Source: Zygosaccharomyces rouxii
Lineage: Eukaryota > Ascomycota > Saccharomycetes > Saccharomycetales > Saccharomycetaceae
Length of the DNA stretch: 64,000 bases
Direction: 5' to 3'
Assembly: GCF_000026365.1 (NCBI RefSeq)
Contig: NC_012992.1
Location: forward strand, 992,001 to 1,056,000
The first letter of the stretch is position 1. The number at the start of each line of letters is the position of its first letter. Positions 48,181 through 59,585 of this stretch are shown piece by piece. The notes under the pieces are model-generated. The model worked only from the letters and a program-made list of their open reading frames with translations, made no database searches and was not told the DNA's origin. Made by a program: the position numbers and the translations under genes.

Positions 48181-49021
48181 TATAAATATTATATTATTAT
48201 TGTTTTTACTTCTATTATACCTCTATGCTTAACACTCTATCTTTATCACTATTTCTTTTTTTACCGTGTATATCTTATTCCTCACCCCTTATCGTTATCT
48301 CTTGCTTTTGAATCTGGGGAAACGGAAGAAGAATAGAGTACCGAGAAATCTCCTGAAATTTATACTTGGTATTTATACGAACTTACCTGCGTTCGTACGT
48401 AAGTCTCGGTTAACAGATTCTTGGCCCCCTTAAATTATTACCACTGACGCCGAATTCATCCTCCAATCACGTCACGCAGTGCGGAGAACGTAAGAAATGG
48501 AAGAAACAAGAACTGATCCCGTAGCTCCGAGCCAGCTCATGACCGCATGACCCCTTTTTCGCGGAGGGCTACGGGTTTGCCGTCTTAATTTTTTTTCCCG
48601 CGCTGCAGAACGTTACGAGGCATACGTCACGCGCGTGCATTGTATGGCGGGGCCATCCTCGGACGAACTCGCGGGGATTACCGGGAAGTATATGCAGGTG
48701 CTAGTGGTTACCGAGACGTCTCCGAATGTGTCCGGTCCTTTGGGCCCGACGTAGCCGCTGAAGTCTCTTCAGGACGCGAACTCCGGAAGGGTGTTGTGGT
48801 GTACTGATGCACGTGATGATTCTTGGCTTGCATTCTTCACGGCATTACAACTCCGACGTTAACAAACTCCGATCCCGGTATATCCTCTGTATTTTCACCG
48901 AAGAGATTATGCTATTATTATTACCAATAGTACTACGTAATTGCAAAGAAGAGAACAAAGAAACAAATAAACATGTATATAAAAAAGAGCACAATAACCA
49001 CCGACAGTAGCACTTGATGGA
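48181..49021. promoter_or_regulatory. ACH1 upstream region, unusually GC-rich part
   Basis: An 841-bp gene-free stretch between FUS3's 3' end and ACH1's start. It contains CCAAT (48463-48467), a GC-rich block (about 48530-48800) with many CGG/CCG triplets that resemble zinc-cluster factor half-sites (for example CGG-N6-CCG in CGGGGATTACCG), and a CACGTG at 48810-48815. This would suit carbon-source regulation of ACH1, but I found no full Cat8/Sip4 consensus. No gene is seen. Confidence 0.4.
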
Positions 49022-50399
<1,378 letters not shown>

Positions 50400-53300
50400 A
50401 TGCTTATACGGTTGCTGTTTTGTATTTGGGCGTTTTGGTTCAAAGTAATAGCAGCTGAATTCCAACCTAAGGTAACAAGAACAAGTGACTCTACTGTTTT
50501 CTATGTGGCGGCATTTGATGATTCTACAACTCTACTGAGGGTTCAAGAGAATGGAATGTTTATATCTTTTGACAATGGAGGCACTTGGCAAGAACCTAAT
50601 GGAGCTCCTTCTGGTGTTATGATGGTTGACATTGACGAACATCACAGACACGATAGAGCAGTGGCACAAACCAAAGATGGCCAGTTCTATCTAACAGAGG
50701 ATCAAGGTAAACATTGGAGAAGTTTGGCATCACCGATAGACTCAAAGGAATACCTTTATTGTGATTTAGATACACATCCATTAAGAAGAGATTATTTTTT
50801 AGTACGCTGTACCAAATGTCCTGAAATGGAGATGGGCTCTTCACAATTGATTGATTTGCATAAAAGAGATAGTTTTATGCCATCTTGTCAAGAGTTCTCA
50901 TACGTTTCTAACAATGGTGGTAAAGATTTTAAAAAGATTGAATCCCCAAAACATGAACCTTCACCAGATACTGAATACTTGGGAGTAACCTGTGAATTTG
51001 CTTCCAAGTCTGTGGAATCTACTTTGCCTTCAAGTAGAGATCTCATCTACTGTTTTGATGGTAAAATGGATAAGTGGTTTGATAACGATTTCACATTTCA
51101 AACTAGTGGTGTTCTTTTCTATACGGATGATTTTGGTAAATCGAGCAAAGTGGTTGATCAATTTAAGGATTTAACTGTTTCAAATTTCGAAGTACTAAAT
51201 TCTCACATATTGGTTTACACTTTAGAAGATAGATTCAACAGATGGTCAGCTTCCAATTTATGGGTCTCCAGTGACGGGTTCAAATTCAGTAAGGCCTTTT
51301 TACCAACAATTCTTAGAGACATGGATACTTACGGCACCACAGAAGATGGATTGGGACGTATTATTCTTCCCCTGTACGTAGAGTCAGAGGATGACAATAG
51401 AGCATCACAGATTTTAATTTCTGATTCTTCAGGTTTACAATTTCGTGTTTTGGAACTGACACCTGAAGATAATATGGAGTTTTCCATATTAGAGGCTTCC
51501 AAAACATTGAAGGGCACCATGTGGGCAGACCTTATGTCACTTGTAAAAGGTCCACGTTATAGTGGACATCCTAGTTTCGATTTTCATCAAGTGAGTAAAA
51601 TTAGTTTTGATTACGGTAGCACTTGGTCTAATTTGAAAGTAGTAGCTTCTCCAAATCATCGTAAGGACCTTTTCACTTGTGATATTAATGATGTAGACCA
51701 TTGTTCTTTACACAAGCTTTTCGGTGATTCTCTACCTACTGAAACTGCTGGCATTTTAATGACGTTAGGTACCGTGGGTGATGGTAGTGAAAATTCCTGG
51801 GAAAATCTTATGACTTTTATCTCTAGAGATGGTGGCAAAACTTGGGAAGTGGCATTTGAATACCCTTGTCAATTCGCTTTCGGTGATTTAGGCAACGTTA
51901 TTGTAGCCATGCCATTCTCTCCGGATGAAGATAGCGATCCTCAGAGTGAATTTTACTACTCATTAGATCAAGGAAAAACTTGGAAAGAGTACCAATTAGA
52001 AGTGCCAATAATGCCGACAGAACTAATATCTACTACGCCTGACTCGTCGGGTCTCAATTTTATCATTAGCAGTTTCAGTTTGACCCGTGATAATGAGACA
52101 CCCCCAGGAAGCTTCTTTTACACCATCGATTTCTCAGATGCATTCAATGGTGAGGTTTGTGGTCCAAAAGAGTTTGAATCTTGGTATCTAGCAGGTGGCG
52201 AATGTGTTAATGGTGCCAAATACTCATATAGTAGGAGGAAACAAAATTCTCAATGTTTGGTTCGTAAATTATTTGAAGATTTGGTTTTAACAGAAGAAAT
52301 TTGTGACGAATGTACTGACAAGGATTACGAGTGCTCCTTTGGTTTTAGCAGAGATTCCAATGGCGTTTGTAAGCCTGACTTCAAACCATTATCCTTTTCT
52401 CCCGAATGTATGAAATCTGGCAAGGACTCAGCAAAAGTGAAGCCAATGACCAAACTGCCTGGCAACAAATGCCGTAAAGAATTAAAAATAGAACCCCTTG
52501 AAGTTCCATGTACTCAAGGTCATACAATCCTTCTTACAGAAAACAATTTCAATTCCAAAATTCAAATGTATCAATATTTCGACACCAAGCAAGACGAGAC
52601 CCTAATCATTGACACCGCTAGAAACGGCGTCTACATATCGCATGATTCTGGCCAAATAGTAAAAAGATTTGACCCAGGTGAAAACATAGTGGAAATCGTT
52701 TTCAACACTTATCACAATTCATATGCATACTTATTTGGTGAAAGCGGCAAGCTTTATGTTACAGCAAACAGATGTCAAAGTTTTGCAATTGCTGAACTTC
52801 CTCATTCGAGACAATTGGGGCTACCTTTAGAGTTTCATGCTAAGGATCCTAACACCTTTATCTATTACGGTGGTAAAAACTGTAAAGATATGTTCAGTCC
52901 ATCTTGTCATCCAGTTGCTTATATCACGACGGATGGTGGAAAGTCTTTCACCAAATTACTCGATAATGCGATCCATTGTGAATTCGCTGGGTCTCTTTTC
53001 AAACATCCTGTTGACGAGAATTTGATCTACTGCCAAGTGAAGGAACCTCAAACTAGGAAGAGAACTCTGATGTCCTCTACTGATTTATTCCGTAACGATA
53101 AAAAAGTGGTTTTGGAAAAAATAATTGGTTACATGAACACAGGTGAGTTTATCGTAGCCGCCGTCCCTTATGGTGAAAATGAATTAAGAGCATATGTAAC
53201 TGTGGATGGTGCAGAATTAGCTGAAGCCAAGTTTCCACAGGATTTGACAGCAACTAAACAAGAAGCATTCACCGTATTGGGATCAGAGACAGGTTCCGTC

Positions 53301-55160
53301 TTTTTCCACTTGACTACGTTTGATGAACCAGGTTATGAATATGGTGCACTACTAAAATCTAATTCTAATGGTACTTCTTTTGTCAGGTTACAATCTGCTG
53401 TCAACAGAAACTTATTTGGTATGGTAGATTTCGAAAAGGTGCAAGCGTTAGAGGGCATTATTCTTATTAACGTTGTGGATAATTTTGAAAAAGTTGGAAC
53501 CAAAACGGAGGAAAAAAAACTGAAATCAATGATAACCTTTAATGATGGTTCTGACTGGTCGTACATTAGGGCACCTCCAAAGGATTCTGATTCTAACTCC
53601 TATGGTTGTAACACAAAGCAACTGGAAAAATGCTCCCTACATTTACATGGATATACAGAAAGAGAAGACGTGAGAGATACATCTTTCTCTGGTTCAGCAT
53701 TTGGTATGCTCATAGGTATTGGTAATGTTGGTGAGTATTTACTTCCAGAGGATCAATGCTCCACTTTCTTCAGTAGAGACGGTGGTGAAACTTGGCGTGA
53801 AATCAAGAAGGGCGCCTATCAATGGGAATTTGGTGATCATGGTGGCGTTATCGTTCTAGTCCCAAAGAATAGCCTGACCGACAGAATCTTTTACTCTATC
53901 GATATGGGCGAGACTTGGTCGGATTACATTCTACAAGGTGCGAAGGTTTATATTCAAGACATAGTAACGGTTCCCGGTGATTCTGCCTTAAGATTCCTTC
54001 TAATCGCTTCCTCTTCTTCTGTGACTGGTGGCTCTACAAAAACATTCACTGTAGACTTCTCTAACGTGTTCGAAAGGCAATGTTCTCTTAACCCAGATAG
54101 ACCTGATAATGAAGATTTCAAATTTTTTTCACTGGGCCAGTCTGATTCGAAATGTTTGTTTGGTCACCAAGAAAGATATCTCATGAAAGATAATTACGAT
54201 TGCTTTGTTGGTAATGCACCTCTTTCTGAATTCCGTGAAATTACCAAGAACTGTTCTTGTACCAGAGCTGACTTTGAATGTGATTATAATTATGTCAAGG
54301 CACGGGATGGAACTTGTACGTTGGTAGAAGGTTTGAGTCCAGCAGGCCCCTCCGATATTTGCAAAAAACAGCCCGAATTGATAGAGTATTTCCAACCAAC
54401 CGGTTACAGAAAGATCCCACTTTCAACATGTGTTGGCGGCTTGACACTTGATGGTGTGTTATCGCCTTTACCTTGTCCAGGTAAGGAGAAGGAATTTAAA
54501 GAATTACATGGTGTCAAAAGTGCCCCTTATTTCTTTACATTCTTAGTGTTTTTCCTCGTATTGCTTGTCATTGCATGGTTTGTCTACGACCGTGGGGTTA
54601 GAAGAAACGGTGGATTTGCCAGATTTGGTGAAATTAGACTTGATGGTGATGACTTGATCGAAAACAATAATACAGATAAAATGGTCAATTCGATTGTAAA
54701 ATCAGGATTCTATGCTGCTTCCGCAATCTTTTCAAGTTACCAGCTCCTGAAACGTTCTATGGGCCGTGCTGTTTGGAAGTTGAGTGAGAAATTTGGCAGA
54801 AGGAGTGGTCCAACTTACTCTTCACTACTCCATGATCAATTTTTGGATGAAGCTGATGACTTGTTGACAGGTCATGATGAAGATGCCAATGATCTCGGCA
54901 GCTTCCTAGCAGAACAAGGAAATTTTGAAATTGAAGATGAAGATAATGAATTACCCCCACTACGTGCACCATTTACAGATGAACCACATATGGAATCTAC
55001 AGAAACAGCAGAACCTGTGGAACCTGTGGAACCTGTGGAACCTGTGGAATCTGCAGAACCAACAGAAACAGCAGAACCCTCATCATCCCCACCACAAGAG
55101 AACTATAATGATGAACACCACGACAATAAAGATGACGAACAAGATTTAGGAGCACAGTAA
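50400..55160 (+). CDS. PEP1: Vacuolar sorting receptor Vps10
   Basis: Vps10/Pep1 binds carboxypeptidase Y in the late Golgi and cycles through endosomes. The 1586-residue product (1579 in S. cerevisiae) has a signal peptide (LLFCIWAFWFKVIAA, about 4-19), two large lumenal VPS10 domains with many Asp-box turns (for example SxDxGxTW: SFDNGGTW, SRDGGKTW, SRDGGETW) and ten-cysteine modules at 620-700 and 1255-1345, one membrane helix (about 1376-1398) and a cytosolic tail of about 190 residues for retrieval. The tail includes YSSLLHD (Tyr-based) and FYAAS motifs. It ends in an EPV repeat and an acidic stretch. Neighbours FUS3 and POP8 match YBL016W-YBL018C. Confidence 0.95.
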   Translation: MLIRLLFCIWAFWFKVIAAEFQPKVTRTSDSTVFYVAAFDDSTTLLRVQENGMFISFDNGGTWQEPNGAPSGVMMVDIDEHHRHDRAVAQTKDGQFYLTEDQGKHWRSLASPIDSKEYLYCDLDTHPLRRDYFLVRCTKCPEMEMGSSQLIDLHKRDSFMPSCQEFSYVSNNGGKDFKKIESPKHEPSPDTEYLGVTCEFASKSVESTLPSSRDLIYCFDGKMDKWFDNDFTFQTSGVLFYTDDFGKSSKVVDQFKDLTVSNFEVLNSHILVYTLEDRFNRWSASNLWVSSDGFKFSKAFLPTILRDMDTYGTTEDGLGRIILPLYVESEDDNRASQILISDSSGLQFRVLELTPEDNMEFSILEASKTLKGTMWADLMSLVKGPRYSGHPSFDFHQVSKISFDYGSTWSNLKVVASPNHRKDLFTCDINDVDHCSLHKLFGDSLPTETAGILMTLGTVGDGSENSWENLMTFISRDGGKTWEVAFEYPCQFAFGDLGNVIVAMPFSPDEDSDPQSEFYYSLDQGKTWKEYQLEVPIMPTELISTTPDSSGLNFIISSFSLTRDNETPPGSFFYTIDFSDAFNGEVCGPKEFESWYLAGGECVNGAKYSYSRRKQNSQCLVRKLFEDLVLTEEICDECTDKDYECSFGFSRDSNGVCKPDFKPLSFSPECMKSGKDSAKVKPMTKLPGNKCRKELKIEPLEVPCTQGHTILLTENNFNSKIQMYQYFDTKQDETLIIDTARNGVYISHDSGQIVKRFDPGENIVEIVFNTYHNSYAYLFGESGKLYVTANRCQSFAIAELPHSRQLGLPLEFHAKDPNTFIYYGGKNCKDMFSPSCHPVAYITTDGGKSFTKLLDNAIHCEFAGSLFKHPVDENLIYCQVKEPQTRKRTLMSSTDLFRNDKKVVLEKIIGYMNTGEFIVAAVPYGENELRAYVTVDGAELAEAKFPQDLTATKQEAFTVLGSETGSVFFHLTTFDEPGYEYGALLKSNSNGTSFVRLQSAVNRNLFGMVDFEKVQALEGIILINVVDNFEKVGTKTEEKKLKSMITFNDGSDWSYIRAPPKDSDSNSYGCNTKQLEKCSLHLHGYTEREDVRDTSFSGSAFGMLIGIGNVGEYLLPEDQCSTFFSRDGGETWREIKKGAYQWEFGDHGGVIVLVPKNSLTDRIFYSIDMGETWSDYILQGAKVYIQDIVTVPGDSALRFLLIASSSSVTGGSTKTFTVDFSNVFERQCSLNPDRPDNEDFKFFSLGQSDSKCLFGHQERYLMKDNYDCFVGNAPLSEFREITKNCSCTRADFECDYNYVKARDGTCTLVEGLSPAGPSDICKKQPELIEYFQPTGYRKIPLSTCVGGLTLDGVLSPLPCPGKEKEFKELHGVKSAPYFFTFLVFFLVLLVIAWFVYDRGVRRNGGFARFGEIRLDGDDLIENNNTDKMVNSIVKSGFYAASAIFSSYQLLKRSMGRAVWKLSEKFGRRSGPTYSSLLHDQFLDEADDLLTGHDEDANDLGSFLAEQGNFEIEDEDNELPPLRAPFTDEPHMESTETAEPVEPVEPVEPVESAEPTETAEPSSSPPQENYNDEHHDNKDDEQDLGAQ
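55011..55046 (+). repeat. Four 9-bp tandem units coding Glu-Pro-Val
   Basis: Four perfect copies of GAACCTGTG at 55011-55046, followed by the degenerate GAATCTGCA, in frame within VPS10. They encode EPV repeats in the cytosolic tail and should be prone to length change by slippage. Confidence 0.85.
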
Positions 55161-55313
55161 TTGAAAGAAAAGTGAATTTAAGCGAGTATAGAATTACTTG
55201 ACTTAAACTAAGGCAAATAAGTATTAAAATTTGTATTCTTGAGCGGTAAATAGTTTTCTTTTTGAAGTCCGTATTCAATTATGTACGATTTTTCAAAGCG
55301 ATCGAGCATCCAT

Positions 55314-55321
55314 CTCATCGC
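55314..55321 (-). promoter_or_regulatory. PAC motif upstream of POP8
   Basis: CTCATCGC is the PAC core GCGATGAG in reverse, 83 bp before the POP8 ATG at 55404. ATTTTTCA (55288-55295; TGAAAAAT in reverse) resembles RRPE. The pair suits a subunit of RNase MRP, which processes pre-rRNA, and argues that translation starts at 55404 rather than at the upstream ATG at 55281, which would place these motifs inside the gene. Confidence 0.6.
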
Positions 55322-55403
55322 CGCTACTCTTCAAAAGTCTTACTATCATGATAATGGAATCGTAAAACAGATCTCTTTCGAAAATCACAAGGTGCTTGTT
55401 TTC

Positions 55404-55888
55404 ATGTCTTACTCCAATTGTAAAGCCAACTTCAAAGACTGGCAATACTTCAAGCTAAATGTGTATGTTTCTACTGCCCACATTTTGTACTAAATACATG
55501 GAAGTGCATATTCGCTAACCAAAAGATTTGCAGGTCATTTGAGAATGAAGATATAGCTAAGGATCATAGAATTGACCTTATGACTTGGAAACAATTAATA
55601 AATAATGCACTAAAGCGTACACACGGTATCTTTGGTGAGGGAATTGAGTACTTCTTTCTCAACCAAGACGATAAGATTGCATACTTAAAAGTAAGTCATT
55701 TGGATAAGGATACATTTTCCTCGGCCGTCAGTACTTACATCTCCAGTGATTCACTTGTTGGTGTTCCAATGACGGTAACGATCCTTCAAGAGGTATCTAG
55801 CTTAACAGAACTTCAAATTAACGATGACGATAAACTTTGGTTGAATAAGGCCATAGAGGAAGTAAAAGAAGACTCAGAGTGTAGCTGA
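55404..55888 (+). CDS. POP8: RNase P/MRP subunit Pop8, spliced: join(55404..55462,55534..55888)
   Basis: Small protein subunit of RNase P and RNase MRP, for tRNA and rRNA processing. Exon 1 (55404-55462) ends within a codon before GTATGT; exon 2 (55534-55888) restores the frame. The spliced product of 137 residues (133 in S. cerevisiae) reads ...FKDWQYFKLNVSFENED... and continues into MTWKQLINNALKRTHGI, aligned to S. cerevisiae Pop8 across the junction (WQYFKL..., MTWRQW...). S. cerevisiae POP8 has an intron at the same place. Without splicing both parts would look like separate short frames. The start ATG at 55404 leaves a PAC motif upstream. The 3' end is only 17 bp from APN2's. Confidence 0.93.
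55463..55533 (+). other. POP8 spliceosomal intron, 71 nt
   Basis: The 5' splice site is GTATGT at 55463-55468 (canonical yeast) and the 3' site is GCAG ending at 55533. Branch-site candidates are TACTAAA (55488-55494, one base from TACTAAC) and CGCTAAC (55513-55519), the latter only about 15 nt from the 3' splice site. Splicing restores the Pop8 reading frame with phase 2. The intron is short, as is common in this clade. Confidence 0.9.
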
Positions 55889-55905
55889 TACAAATTTAAT
55901 GTAGG

Positions 55906-57408
55906 TTATACCCATTGGAAAAATCCACAAGATGACAATTTGTCTCCGAAGCTTCCCTTTGGGTATTTGCATATCCAGAATCTTTTACCGGGATTTGTAA
56001 GCGTTTTCGAAGTTCTCAAAATTGTCTCTTTACCATGTTTGCACAACGGTGGTTCACCAAAAAAGTTTTTTAATTGCGAGATCTTTTCTTTCTCACCGTT
56101 ACTTGGTTTTGTTATCGTAAGGTTCCTAGCTTCATTCCTCTCTATTAATTTATCAACTGGTTTTGGCGAGTGAGAAACAGGTTTTTTAACCACTTTCCCT
56201 AAAACAGATTGACTCTTTACCTTACCAAACATATCTAAAATATTTCCATGCATTAGATCGTATTTGTAGCGAGCTTCAAACTTTGGTGTCTTTACGTCAA
56301 AATCCTTTTCTCCCACATCAGATGGATCGTAAATTATATCAGCATAGACAGGACAGTGATCTGATCCCATCACTTGCGGTAAAATATTTGCTGATTGTAC
56401 TTGAACCCCCATGCGAGTACTAGTTAGAACAAAGTCGATCCTTGAACCGTAATTTGCAGGTCGAGAGTTTTTGAATGTATTCCAAACTGTGTACATCTTA
56501 AGTCTTTTCCTAGACTGCTTCAACCTAGTAGTATCTATCAAAACTCCTTCTAGTGCCATTTCAGAGAACATTGAGTCACTTAGCATTTGGTTGAACAGCC
56601 TTCGATGAGGAACATCTGGATTAATGATAAAATCTCTACAAGAATTTTGAAATTTCTCTTCGATTTCTAAACCGCCCATATTATCTGTAATTGGCATAGA
56701 AGCTCTTTCTAATGATTCTGCATGGTCAATCAAATCTCTACAAACGTTCAGATCACCCATAAGAACCACTTTTTTCCCCATAGCATCAAGATTTCGTATT
56801 CTCTTAAATAATATTTTAAGAAATTTGACCCTAAACAACTCACCTTCTTCAGAAAGTGTAGAGTTAGCAGGACAGTAGACACAAATTACAACGGTATTGG
56901 ATGCCAACTCTACCATAACGGAACGACCCTCTGAATCTATCTTTAAAGCTTCTTGTTCGTCATTATACGGTAGTGATTCGTAACCTCCAATTCCAATACT
57001 GGAATCACTTGAATACGTTACTAAATCTTTACCAATTTTTACCCCTAATCTTCCGGTAATTCCCTCCTCAGCTTTTATAACTTTTAGACTATTGTGTAGT
57101 GGATGATCTTTTGGCAGTATTCTGATCCAACAGCCAACTCCAGAATAACCTTTCCTGGCCTGCGGTATCGATATAAAGGAATAAAAATTATCCAATTTAC
57201 CCCATTTAGTGAGTGCTGATCTTTCCACTTTCAATTCTTGAAATGTTATAATATCGGCATTGAAATAGTCAAAGACGTTCTCAATGGATTGATTCATATT
57301 GGAAAAAGGTTGATAGTGGAAAAGCGTACGTAGCCCATTTACATTGAAAGTCAGAAACCTACAGGCATCAGCAGCTTTATCATTTTCGATTGGTGTGTTA
57401 CAAGCCAT
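55906..57408 (-). CDS. APN2: AP endonuclease Apn2 (class II, Exo III type)
   Basis: Apn2 incises abasic sites and removes 3' blocks in base-excision repair. The 500 residues (520 in S. cerevisiae) have the EEP nuclease domain: FQELK (metal-binding E), GDLNV and SDHCPVYADI near the end of the domain (catalytic SDH, about 345). The C-terminus holds a GRF zinc finger (CKHG ... RFWICKYP ... CGFFQW) and, just before it, ISQLKNFFGE, a PCNA-interaction-like motif in which the first glutamine is replaced. The ATG at 57408 starts it; only 17 bp separate its stop from that of POP8. The arrangement matches YBL019W. Confidence 0.94.
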   Translation of the reverse strand: MACNTPIENDKAADACRFLTFNVNGLRTLFHYQPFSNMNQSIENVFDYFNADIITFQELKVERSALTKWGKLDNFYSFISIPQARKGYSGVGCWIRILPKDHPLHNSLKVIKAEEGITGRLGVKIGKDLVTYSSDSSIGIGGYESLPYNDEQEALKIDSEGRSVMVELASNTVVICVYCPANSTLSEEGELFRVKFLKILFKRIRNLDAMGKKVVLMGDLNVCRDLIDHAESLERASMPITDNMGGLEIEEKFQNSCRDFIINPDVPHRRLFNQMLSDSMFSEMALEGVLIDTTRLKQSRKRLKMYTVWNTFKNSRPANYGSRIDFVLTSTRMGVQVQSANILPQVMGSDHCPVYADIIYDPSDVGEKDFDVKTPKFEARYKYDLMHGNILDMFGKVKSQSVLGKVVKKPVSHSPKPVDKLIERNEARNLTITKPSNGEKEKISQLKNFFGEPPLCKHGKETILRTSKTLTNPGKRFWICKYPKGSFGDKLSSCGFFQWV

Positions 57409-57541
57409 TTGTACTTAACCATAAACCCTTTTGTTTTTGTATTGCATAGTGGTTCTAATGTTACCTCTTCGCGAATCATATTATGATCTCCCGCAAGCCA
57501 ATCTTGGTTGACATACATAACAAAATATGTACCATATTTTA

Positions 57542-59200
57542 CTATACACGTTTCGTCCTAGAAAATCTCCCACCTAGGAGTTTCAGCACTGAATCCTTTT
57601 CCTTGAGTAAGATAACCGTTAGCATGATTACCGCCAGAATTAGATTGATGAAAAACTGTCTAAAATTCTTGACTAAACCAATCATCCCCCAGTCTATTAC
57701 CCAAATTGCAACGCCTAGCAGTAGCACACTCTTGAAATTTGTCAGAGTAAATGTTGAAGAGCCAGTACGCAATCCTTTAGACAATTTCTGGATGAATTGA
57801 CCACAGTAAATCATACGTAAACTCATGTTAATGATATTGCTAATGATTAACCCCTCGATTGATAATTCCAAATACTTGATAAGAGCCCAACTGGTCAGTA
57901 AGAAGACACCTGAAAAAGTCATCATAAAATATGAATGCTTTAAAATTTGATCACCCGTGGCAATACTTTGGAAAAAGGCTTCAAATATACCGTTAAGCGC
58001 CAAGAATGGCAAATAAAAGCAGTAAACACGGATTGTGTCGAGGACGGATGTAGTAGACCACTTAGATCCAACCAAAAACTGTAGTAAAAATGATGAATTT
58101 GTTGGACCAAAGATGACAATCATTGAAGAGAGATATAAGTAGAATTTGGTGAGATTCATTAGGACTTGCATGGACAATTTCAAATTCTTTGAGTCTCCAG
58201 ATGATAACAATCTCGCTAGGAACAACCTTAAGGATTCTTCAATTGGTGCAAATAGCAACCTTGTAAGTAACGATCCATAATTCGATAACAACGAGTAAAT
58301 ACCTTGTTCCTCCACAGTGCACAAAGAATTGATAATCAATTTATCACCTTCTGTCAGAAGATGTTTGAAACATAATTGGGAATAAACTTTTCTAAAATGC
58401 TGAGAAATTTCATCTTGGAAATAATAACCCTTTTTCTCATATGGTGGATAAATCTTCACTAAACGTATGGAAAATAACCGCTTTGGTGCAAACCATCTCC
58501 GATAATTGTAGTAATAACATGCCAGTAAAACCAAAGAGTGAGAAGCCTTACCTAGAGCAAATGCAAGAATAGCGATTCCCTCTTTAGTGGGTTCGACCAC
58601 TTCTAAATTATCACCTTTTGACCATTTTTCGAAACCCATAATGACCAAAAAATTCACTACAGATCCAAATGTCACCGATATGCTTTCAAATTGCGATCTA
58701 GTTCCATAGTTCAGCATGAACTGGTTAGCGATAAAAAAGGGTTCACTTAATAATTCAATCATGATACTAGACCAAATCAAAAACATCGACCAAGTGAAAA
58801 AGGGCAATGCAACGAAATACGAGTTTATATTTCTGTATTGCCAAGTGGTCAATATGATAGACAGAGGAAATCCAATCCAAATTGGTATATGAGCAAAATT
58901 TACAGCAGTCTGTAGAACGGCAGATCGGCTTCTACCTTTCTCATCTTCATTGGAATCCTTAATCCTCAAAGTCGACATTCTGACAGCTTCCCGACTGAAG
59001 AACAACGCTGTACCTAGAATAAACTCCAAAAATGCAGTGATACCAAAAATTCTTGGCGATAAAAATCGTACTAACAAACTGTTTAAAACAAATGTAGTCA
59101 TCTTAGTGATCAATTGACCCATCATTAAAAAGGTAGCACCTTTAGCTGATTTCTCGAGCATTTCTTGCCCAGAGGATGCATCATCTCGCTTTTTCTCCAT
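57542..59200 (-). CDS. RFT1: ER membrane protein Rft1, N-glycan lipid flipping
   Basis: Rft1 is required for N-linked glycosylation; it was proposed to flip Man5GlcNAc2-PP-dolichol across the ER membrane, which is disputed. The 552 residues (574 in S. cerevisiae) comprise about 12-14 hydrophobic segments of the MATE/MOP type, with conserved stretches such as KGATFLMMGQLITK at the start, LVRFLSPRIFGI, and GDKLIINSLCT...GIYSLLSNYGSLLTRLLF in the middle (residues 285-320). The ATG at 59200 gives the family start. It is the last gene of the YBL015-YBL020-like block. Confidence 0.93.
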   Translation of the reverse strand: MEKKRDDASSGQEMLEKSAKGATFLMMGQLITKMTTFVLNSLLVRFLSPRIFGITAFLEFILGTALFFSREAVRMSTLRIKDSNEDEKGRSRSAVLQTAVNFAHIPIWIGFPLSIILTTWQYRNINSYFVALPFFTWSMFLIWSSIMIELLSEPFFIANQFMLNYGTRSQFESISVTFGSVVNFLVIMGFEKWSKGDNLEVVEPTKEGIAILAFALGKASHSLVLLACYYYNYRRWFAPKRLFSIRLVKIYPPYEKKGYYFQDEISQHFRKVYSQLCFKHLLTEGDKLIINSLCTVEEQGIYSLLSNYGSLLTRLLFAPIEESLRLFLARLLSSGDSKNLKLSMQVLMNLTKFYLYLSSMIVIFGPTNSSFLLQFLVGSKWSTTSVLDTIRVYCFYLPFLALNGIFEAFFQSIATGDQILKHSYFMMTFSGVFLLTSWALIKYLELSIEGLIISNIINMSLRMIYCGQFIQKLSKGLRTGSSTFTLTNFKSVLLLGVAIWVIDWGMIGLVKNFRQFFINLILAVIMLTVILLKEKDSVLKLLGGRFSRTKRV

Positions 59201-59585
59201 CTTAAAGGAATTGATTGAATTTAGCAGGAGCGATTGGAATAGTTTGTAGCGTCTAGAAAGATGTGGGTTGCCTTAAATTTCGTTATAATAGTCTGATGAG
59301 TATGTATATATGGCTACTAGAGCCTTGTTTTTATTTTCTTCACCTGCATTAATTTCCTAGAAGGTTACCCGGCCGGCGCCAGGTTCAAATGCCAAGCAAT
59401 TAATAAAATATTAAAGTACAAGAAATTATATTAAAAGCCTATAAAATATTGGGTAGCTAGATTCTTAGTAGCTCAAAAGATTGCTCTTCATGTTCCTTGA
59501 AAATTTATTAATTTAATACATACTGGGTTATTTTTTTAAAAAAAAATATCTATAAACGTTATATATTGTCATATATCATAAACAT
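59201..59585. other. RFT1 upstream region and 3' flank of the repeat-protein gene
   Basis: This 385-bp stretch lacks genes. AGGTTCAAATGCC near 59380 resembles a tRNA B box but the surroundings do not fold as a tRNA. A palindromic CCGGCCGG-like segment precedes it. Poly(T)/poly(A) tracts occur near 59530-59547. Confidence 0.35.

Noticed and set aside
55281..55403. In-frame extension of POP8 to an upstream ATG
   Set aside because: It would place the PAC motif inside the coding region and add 41 residues unlike Pop8.
59372..59395. tRNA B-box-like sequence AGGTTCAAATGCC
   Set aside because: Two deviations from the B-box consensus, no A box, no cloverleaf; not a tRNA.
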